Assembly (NCBI RefSeq): GCF_947494555.1
Contig: NZ_CANLVF010000004.1
Location: 680,572 to 744,571, forward strand
Direction: 5' to 3'
DNA length: 64,000 nucleotides
DNA from: an uncultured Roseibium sp.
GTDB taxonomy: Bacteria; Pseudomonadota; Alphaproteobacteria; Rhizobiales; Stappiaceae
A program made the translations under genes and the position numbers. Shown here piece by piece: positions 58,522 through 64,000 of this stretch. Positions within the stretch are counted from its first letter, which is position 1; the number at the start of each line of letters is the position of its first letter. The notes under the pieces were generated by a model. That model saw nothing but the letters and a program-made list of their open reading frames with translations, had not been told where the DNA came from and searched no databases.

Positions 58522-61119
58522 ATGAATTTCGAAAAATACACTGAGCGTGCGCGAGGCTTTGTTCAGTCCGCTCAGACCTTTGCTCTCGGGCGAGGGCATC
58601 AGCAGTTCGCGCCTGAACATATTCTGAAAGTTCTTCTGGATGATCCTGAAGGCATGGCAACCGGTCTGATCGACAGAGCGGGCGGTCAGGCGAAAGCCCT
58701 CAAAGGAGATCTGGAAGGCATTCTCGACAAAATGCCGAAGGTTTCAGGCGGATCCGGCCAGCTTTACATGGCACAGCCGACCGCAAGGCTGTTCGAGCAG
58801 GCAGAAAAAATTGCCGAAAAGGCGGGCGACAGTTTCGTTACTGTCGAGCGTCTGCTGCTGGCGCTTGCCATGGATACGAGCAGTGAAGCTGGTAAGCTTC
58901 TGAAACGCCATGGGGTTACGCCGAATGCGTTGAACGAGTCGATCAACCAGCTGCGCCAGGGCCGGACGGCCGACAGCGCAACTGCTGAAAACCAGTATGA
59001 GGCTCTCAAGAAATACGCCCGGGATCTGACGGAAGTCGCCAGAGACGGCAAACTCGATCCGGTGATCGGGCGTGACGAAGAAATCCGGCGCACGATGCAG
59101 GTGCTGTCGCGCAGGACCAAGAACAATCCCGTGCTGATTGGTGAACCCGGGGTCGGCAAGACCGCGATCGCGGAAGGGCTGGCGCTCAGGATCGTCAATG
59201 GAGATGTTCCGGAGTCACTGAAAGACAAGCAGCTGCTCGCGCTCGACATGGGCGCCTTGATTGCGGGTGCCAAATACCGCGGTGAGTTCGAAGAACGGCT
59301 GAAAGCCGTCCTGTCCGAAGTTGAAGCGGCGGCGGGCGGCATCATCCTGTTCATCGACGAGATGCATACGCTTGTCGGTGCCGGCAAGGCTGACGGGGCC
59401 ATGGACGCTTCCAACCTGCTCAAGCCGGCGCTTGCGCGTGGCGAACTGCATTGTGTCGGGGCAACGACCCTTGATGAATATCGCAAGCATGTGGAAAAGG
59501 ACGCGGCACTTGCCCGTCGTTTCCAGCCCGTATTCGTCACGGAACCGACGGTCGAGGACACAGTTTCGATCCTTCGCGGTATCAAGGAGAAATACGAGCT
59601 CCATCACGGTGTCCGGATTACCGATTCCGCGATTGTTTCGGCGGCAAACCTGTCCAACCGCTACATCACGGACCGTTTTCTGCCCGACAAGGCGATCGAT
59701 CTTGTTGACGAAGCCGCGAGCCGCTTGCGCATGCAGGTCGATTCCAAACCGGAAGAGCTGGACGAACTGGACCGCAGGATCATCCAGCTCAAGATCGAGC
59801 GCGAGGCGCTGAAGGTTGAAAGTGACGACGCCTCCCGTGACCGGCTTACCAAGCTCGAGCAGGAGCTTACCAATCTGGAAGAGCAGTCACAGGCTCTGAC
59901 GAACCGCTGGCTCGGTGAAAAGGAAAAGCTGAACCTGGAACAGAAGATCAAGGAACAGCTCGAGCAGGCACGGACCGATCTGGAAATCGCGCAACGTCAG
60001 GGCGACCTGGCAAAGGCCGGCGAACTGGCCTATGGCGTTGTGCCGGATCTGGAGCGGCAGCTGTCCGAAGCCGAGGCGTCTGAAGACCAGGACACGATGG
60101 TGGACGAGGCCGTCTCGCCTTCGCACATCGCACAGGTCGTGTCGAAGTGGACCGGTATCCCGGTCGACAAGATGCTGGAAGGCGAGCGGGAAAAGCTGTT
60201 GCGCATGGAAGATGTGCTGGCAAAGCGTGTCGTTGGTCAGGCCGAGGCCATTCATGCCGTCTCGACGGCGGTACGTAGGGCGCGCGCGGGTCTTCAGGAT
60301 CCTCATCGTCCGATCGGGTCGTTCATGTTCCTCGGGCCGACCGGTGTCGGCAAGACGGAACTGACGAAGGCGCTGGCGAGCTTCCTGTTCGATGATGACG
60401 GTGCCATGGTGCGGGTCGACATGTCGGAATATATGGAGAAGCACTCCGTTGCCCGGCTGATCGGTGCGCCCCCGGGCTATGTCGGCTACGAGGAAGGTGG
60501 CGCTCTTACGGAAGCCGTCCGCCGCCGGCCCTATCAGGTCGTGCTGTTTGACGAGATCGAAAAGGCTCACGGCGATGTCTTCAACGTGTTGCTGCAGGTC
60601 CTCGATGATGGCCGTCTGACCGACGGTCAGGGCCGGACCGTCGATTTTCGCAACACCTTGATCATCATGACGTCCAATCTGGGTGCCGAGTATCTCGTCA
60701 ATCAGCCTGAAGGCCAGGACAGCGATGCCGTCAGGGATGAGGTCATGTCAGCGGTACGCGGGCATTTCCGACCCGAGTTCCTGAACCGTCTGGATGAAAT
60801 TGTCCTGTTCCATCGTCTGCAGCGCTCGCAGATGTCGGATATCGTCAAGATCCAGCTTGAGCGGTTGCGGGCTCTTCTTAGCGACCGCAAGATTGTGCTG
60901 AACCTCGATGATGGTGCTCTCGGCTGGCTGGCGCAGAAGGGCTACGATCCCGCTTATGGTGCCCGTCCGCTGAAACGCGTCATTCAAAAGGACGTCCAGG
61001 ACCCGCTGGCTGAAAAACTGCTGGGCGGCGACATTCTCGACGGCCAGACGGTCGACGTTTCCGCCGGGGCGGACCGGCTGATCTTCCAGGTCGCCGGTTC
61101 GGAAAGTGCGGCTGCCTGA
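58522..61119 (+). CDS. clpB: ATP-dependent disaggregase ClpB
   Basis: An 865-residue Hsp100 chaperone that, with DnaK, resolubilises aggregates. It has an N-domain (about 1-145), AAA-1 with Walker A GEPGVGKT at 207-214, a coiled-coil middle domain near 410-530 (LEQELTNLEEQSQALTNRWL, which marks ClpB rather than ClpA), AAA-2 with Walker A GPTGVGKT at 605-612, and the sensor 2 end (YGARPLKRVIQKDVQDPLAE). The ATG at 58522 has AGGAGG 5 nt upstream. A GTG two codons earlier is possible. It is likely heat-inducible. Confidence 0.97.
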   Translation: MNFEKYTERARGFVQSAQTFALGRGHQQFAPEHILKVLLDDPEGMATGLIDRAGGQAKALKGDLEGILDKMPKVSGGSGQLYMAQPTARLFEQAEKIAEKAGDSFVTVERLLLALAMDTSSEAGKLLKRHGVTPNALNESINQLRQGRTADSATAENQYEALKKYARDLTEVARDGKLDPVIGRDEEIRRTMQVLSRRTKNNPVLIGEPGVGKTAIAEGLALRIVNGDVPESLKDKQLLALDMGALIAGAKYRGEFEERLKAVLSEVEAAAGGIILFIDEMHTLVGAGKADGAMDASNLLKPALARGELHCVGATTLDEYRKHVEKDAALARRFQPVFVTEPTVEDTVSILRGIKEKYELHHGVRITDSAIVSAANLSNRYITDRFLPDKAIDLVDEAASRLRMQVDSKPEELDELDRRIIQLKIEREALKVESDDASRDRLTKLEQELTNLEEQSQALTNRWLGEKEKLNLEQKIKEQLEQARTDLEIAQRQGDLAKAGELAYGVVPDLERQLSEAEASEDQDTMVDEAVSPSHIAQVVSKWTGIPVDKMLEGEREKLLRMEDVLAKRVVGQAEAIHAVSTAVRRARAGLQDPHRPIGSFMFLGPTGVGKTELTKALASFLFDDDGAMVRVDMSEYMEKHSVARLIGAPPGYVGYEEGGALTEAVRRRPYQVVLFDEIEKAHGDVFNVLLQVLDDGRLTDGQGRTVDFRNTLIIMTSNLGAEYLVNQPEGQDSDAVRDEVMSAVRGHFRPEFLNRLDEIVLFHRLQRSQMSDIVKIQLERLRALLSDRKIVLNLDDGALGWLAQKGYDPAYGARPLKRVIQKDVQDPLAEKLLGGDILDGQTVDVSAGADRLIFQVAGSESAAA

Positions 61120-61144
61120 GCGGTACTGCCTGAAGAGACAAAAA

Positions 61145-61174
61145 AGCCCGCGGAAACTATCGTTTCCGCGGGCT
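61145..61174 (-). terminator. Strong terminator between clpB and the M23 peptidase gene
   Basis: A perfect 13-bp stem (AGCCCGCGGAAAC / GTTTCCGCGGGCT) with a TATC loop. The T-run is on the minus side, so it ends the M23 peptidase transcript. It may also stop clpB transcripts, since the genes converge. Confidence 0.93.
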
Positions 61175-61210
61175 CAATTAATTCACGGGTGGCATTCACC
61201 CGGTGGCATC

Positions 61211-63190
61211 TCAGTTGACCGCCGAGGCAACGCGAGACGGTTTGCGGGCGCGGTCCAATAGCGTCTCGACGCGGTAGCGCTCGGTCTCGAAGCTGGTGCG
61301 CATCTCGCCTTCGAGCGTGCGGCCCTTTGGAAGCTTGATCCTCATGGGATCGACATAGCGGCCGTTCACGAGAACCTCGTAGTGAAGATGGGGGCCCGTT
61401 GAAAGCCCGGTTGAGCCGACATACCCAATGATCTGGCCTTGCGTTACGCGCGCACCCTCGCGGATGCCCTTCCCGAACCCAGTCATGTGGCTGTATGTGG
61501 TTAAATAGCCGTTGGTGTGGCGCAGCTCGACGCGCCGTCCATAACCGGACGCCCATCCGGACTTGACCACGGTTCCGTTTCCTGCGGCGATAATCGGGGT
61601 GCCGCGCGGTGCCGACCAGTCCACGCCACGGTGCATGCGGGTGTATTTCAGGATCGGGTGCCGCCGCATTCCGAACCCTGACCGGAATTTTCCGCCATTC
61701 AGCGGTTTGCGAACCAGGAATTTCTTGGCGCTCTGCCCGGAGGCGTCGTAAAAGTCCGTCGCGCCGTCGTCGGGCGTACGATAACGGTAGAATTCGCGAG
61801 TCGTGTTGCCTGTGTTGAGCGCTGCATAAAGGATCTTCGGGGGTGTTCCGTCGTCACCCGGTGTGAAAAACAGTTCAAGTGCGTCGCCCGGCTGAACCCG
61901 CGAATTGAAATCGACATCGAACGAGAACATCCGAACGAGATCGTCAATGATCTCTTCCGGCATCTCCTGTTCGAGCGCTGTCTGATAAAGACTGTCGTAG
62001 ATCGCCGGCGTCGGACCGCCATACGACACCCGATCGGCTTCGGCAAAGGCATCGGCAAGGAACGTGCTCGGCTGCTCGGCCCTGATGTAGTTGCCGTTGT
62101 CGGAGCGGGCGACGGTCGCCTGATGGTCGGTGTCTGTATAAAGCGATACGCGTTCTGTACGCATCTCTTCAAGGTTTTCGGGCGAGGGAGCATACGCTAT
62201 GCGCAAGCGCTGGCCGTCTTCAAGCTCCGTAATGCCGAACAGGGCGGCGAAAGACGATGCAATTTTTCCCGCTTCGCTTTCGCTGGCATTATAGTCCAGG
62301 AGGAGGTCTTTAAGAACCTGGCCTTGCGAAATTGGGATGATGTTCTCCTGCATGCCTGCAAACCGGATCTCCTCGTCTCGTTTGGAGACGAAGGAAACGT
62401 TTTCCGGCGTGATCCTGACAGCGTATCTTTCCAGGTCGGGCTGCAGAGCGAGATTGAAGTCGAAGCGGCCCGGGTCGACAAGTGTCTGTGCCGCGCTCTG
62501 AATGGAGTTGATCGCCAGCGAGCGTGCGGATTCGCGTACGCTCAGTTCAACCTCGTTTTCCGACGGGGTTCTTTTCATGTCGATAAGAGGGCTCGATGTC
62601 GGAAAGGGCGCGAGGCTGATGCTGACTTCGTTCTCCAGCTTCGCACCATAGACGGAGTCGGCGATCTGCGCCGTCGCGGCATCCGTGAATGCGCTGCCTG
62701 CTGCATCGTCCTGATTGTCCGCAAACATGTTCAACGGATTGAAGGCGGGTATCAGTGCGGCAAGGTCCTGATCCTTGCGCGTTGCCAACGTAGCGCTCAC
62801 GAAAACATGGGGCTGAACACGTATATGATCCTTGTCGCCGACCCGTGCGACGACATTCACGTCGATGATATTTTTGCTCGAATATTCCGCGGCAGTCTTC
62901 AGGACCCTGTCGCCTTTGCTGCTGCCGCCGTCTGACGGTGAAACACCTGCAAAGAAGGCATCGGCGGATGGCGCCGCTTCAACACTGTACTGACCGTCAA
63001 GGGCTGCCATGAGCGCACCGCCCATCAGTACGAGGGACGTGAAGCCTGTCAGTACCGTTCCGGCGAGCCAGCGAAGAGAAACCTGACGTTTGTCGGACAT
63101 TCCGCTGCGGCCTTCGTAACCGCGTAGGGGAGGTTCGTCCCCCAGTTCGATGCGTGTCGACTGCGCACTATGGAAAGGGCCAAAATGCAT
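61211..63190 (-). CDS. M23 family metallopeptidase (murein endopeptidase-like)
   Basis: About 659 residues. A short cytoplasmic start (MHFGPFHSAQSTRIELGDEP) and one membrane helix (LAGTVLTGFTSLVLMGGALM) are followed by a long periplasmic region and a C-terminal LysM-free M23 domain (about 520-640). HRGVDWSAPRGTPIIAAGNG holds the first His/Asp zinc ligands and GPHLHYEVLVNG the HxH pair. All the zinc ligands are present, so peptidoglycan endopeptidase activity is likely. The periplasmic middle is family-specific for alphaproteobacteria. The ATG at 63190 is preferred to an earlier one at 63259. Confidence 0.88.
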   Translation of the reverse strand: MHFGPFHSAQSTRIELGDEPPLRGYEGRSGMSDKRQVSLRWLAGTVLTGFTSLVLMGGALMAALDGQYSVEAAPSADAFFAGVSPSDGGSSKGDRVLKTAAEYSSKNIIDVNVVARVGDKDHIRVQPHVFVSATLATRKDQDLAALIPAFNPLNMFADNQDDAAGSAFTDAATAQIADSVYGAKLENEVSISLAPFPTSSPLIDMKRTPSENEVELSVRESARSLAINSIQSAAQTLVDPGRFDFNLALQPDLERYAVRITPENVSFVSKRDEEIRFAGMQENIIPISQGQVLKDLLLDYNASESEAGKIASSFAALFGITELEDGQRLRIAYAPSPENLEEMRTERVSLYTDTDHQATVARSDNGNYIRAEQPSTFLADAFAEADRVSYGGPTPAIYDSLYQTALEQEMPEEIIDDLVRMFSFDVDFNSRVQPGDALELFFTPGDDGTPPKILYAALNTGNTTREFYRYRTPDDGATDFYDASGQSAKKFLVRKPLNGGKFRSGFGMRRHPILKYTRMHRGVDWSAPRGTPIIAAGNGTVVKSGWASGYGRRVELRHTNGYLTTYSHMTGFGKGIREGARVTQGQIIGYVGSTGLSTGPHLHYEVLVNGRYVDPMRIKLPKGRTLEGEMRTSFETERYRVETLLDRARKPSRVASAVN

Positions 63191-63751
63191 TGATACCTGT
63201 CCGGTCCTTTTTTCAAGCTGTGTCAGGTCGTTCTGTATCGGGTCGAAGTATCGCGGCAATGCACGAAATCACACATCCCGTCGGCCATAGCACAACAGAT
63301 CCTGCTTCTTGCAGTGTTTGATCTAAAACGTCAATTGTTTATCTACGGTGACCCCACCTCAGAGTGCCCGAAATAATGTGCCTACTTCCTGATTTTGACG
63401 GTTCTGTGATTTCAAGGCTTTTTTGCAAGATGCGGCGCCAATCGGCGCCGTTGTCTTCTTCGCTCCGAAGCTCCCGTTGTAAGGACCGCGGATCGGTTGA
63501 CCCCTGACACGCCCTTTCGTCGTTGCGCACGGATTTTTGCGCCAACGCCAAAATGGTGCGTTGCGTCATCTTTTATGCAGGTCGCTACGGGATTTTTGTC
63601 GTAAGCAGGTACCGTCAAAACGCTGTATGTGAAAGCCTTGAAGGTAACTGAATTTTGCTCGGTAGCCAATGAGCGTACAGTTTCAAGCGCATGAAATTAC
63701 TTAATGAATTCGATTGACTTTCATACTGTGAATCTTTTTTGACAAACGCTG
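63191..63751. other. Intergenic interval upstream of the rRNA operon
   Basis: About 560 bases with no convincing gene. A GC-rich stem (CGGCGCC / GGCGCCG at 63433-63450) is visible. The right side becomes AT-rich, consistent with an UP element for the rRNA promoter. A lone TTGACT at 63714 has no good -10 partner. Confidence 0.5.
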
Positions 63752-63780
63752 TTGACTCATGTTCGGGCCCTGCGTATAAC
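63752..63780 (+). promoter_or_regulatory. rRNA operon promoter
   Basis: TTGACT, a 17-bp spacer, TATAAC: a near-consensus sigma70 promoter directly before an rRNA-type leader. Confidence 0.85.
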
Positions 63781-64000
63781 GCCCTCCATCGACGGCGCAG
63801 CCGCCGCTTGGCGCTCCTTGTCGTCGACATTACCAGACATATCAGTTTAGGAGACCTGGAAACGGGTACGAAACGAGGTGTCTTTGGTCCAGCCTTCATG
63901 GCGGCATTCGTTTCAAACGAATGGTTCTTTGACAATTTGATATGAAGGAAGGGAAGCGTAGGCGGCGTTGTCCTTGCGATACCTGGCAGCGATGTTGGGT
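63781..64000 (+). other. rRNA operon leader, 16S gene beyond the edge
   Basis: A 9-bp stem CATTCGTTT/AAACGAATG (63905-63923) is followed by GGTTCTTTGACAATTTGA (about 63923-63940), a boxA-like antitermination element. Then comes the usual alphaproteobacterial pre-16S leader (ATGAAGGAAGGGAAGCGTAG). The 16S body starts past position 64000. Confidence 0.8.

Noticed and set aside
1..64000. CRISPR array, prophage or integrative element
   Set aside because: No regular repeat-spacer pattern, integrase, tRNA-adjacent attachment site or phage genes were seen.

Overview
The window looks like chromosomal DNA from an alphaproteobacterium, most likely a marine member of the Hyphomicrobiales/Stappiaceae (Roseibium, Labrenzia or Stappia type). 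This is inferred from the protein families: VPLPA-CTERM surface proteins, a methylsuccinyl-CoA dehydrogenase of the ethylmalonyl-CoA pathway, a DUF4167 protein after prmC, a DUF1178 gene after a nitrilase, a phasin, a MocE-type Rieske protein, and an rRNA leader of alphaproteobacterial type. No plasmid, prophage or CRISPR array was seen.

Layout. 0-4 kb is a gene-poor accessory strip: an AT-rich orphan gene, an IS3-family remnant, two VPLPA-CTERM proteins, and about 1 kb with little coding. 4.3-9.2 kb holds a universal stress protein, a Rieske/desaturase/class II aldolase cluster with a divergent LysR regulator, and a membrane protein. 9.2-17.7 kb is a tight eight-gene leucine/isovalerate operon (TetR, mccB, ASCH, macrodomain, mccA, acyl-CoA synthetase, HMG-CoA lyase, enoyl-CoA hydratase). 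17.9-24.4 kb has PPK2 with a possible Pho box, an oxidoreductase, a third VPLPA-CTERM protein, infC with an AUU start, and glycerate kinase. 24.5-32.7 kb has an SLC13-type permease, methylsuccinyl-CoA dehydrogenase, a YihY/BrkB protein, an EamA transporter, a ferredoxin reductase and a hydrolase. 32.7-38.9 kb has an adenylate cyclase and a glycosylation cluster (GT39, GtrA, GT2) with a B12-binding radical SAM protein. 39-63 kb is mostly core: secA, a parvulin, argJ, mutT, a Flp pilin, comF, glutaredoxin, nitrilase, DUF1178, phasin, ubiG, lysC, ptsP, prfA-prmC, DUF4167, clpB and an M23 peptidase. The right edge is the promoter and leader of an rRNA operon whose 16S gene lies beyond the window.

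How the genes fit together. The liu-type operon degrades 3-methylcrotonyl-CoA to acetoacetate and acetyl-CoA and carries two extra genes for ADP-ribose or nucleotide chemistry. Glycerate kinase and the neighbouring permease each have a leader whose Shine-Dalgarno is held in an inverted repeat, and each has a GGAATAATTC box about 50 nt upstream of the start codon. This suggests co-regulation of an uptake and phosphorylation pair, and it is the most interesting unexplained structure I found. Several genes use non-ATG starts (ATT for infC; TTG for the DUF1178, Flp pilin, EamA and small membrane protein genes).
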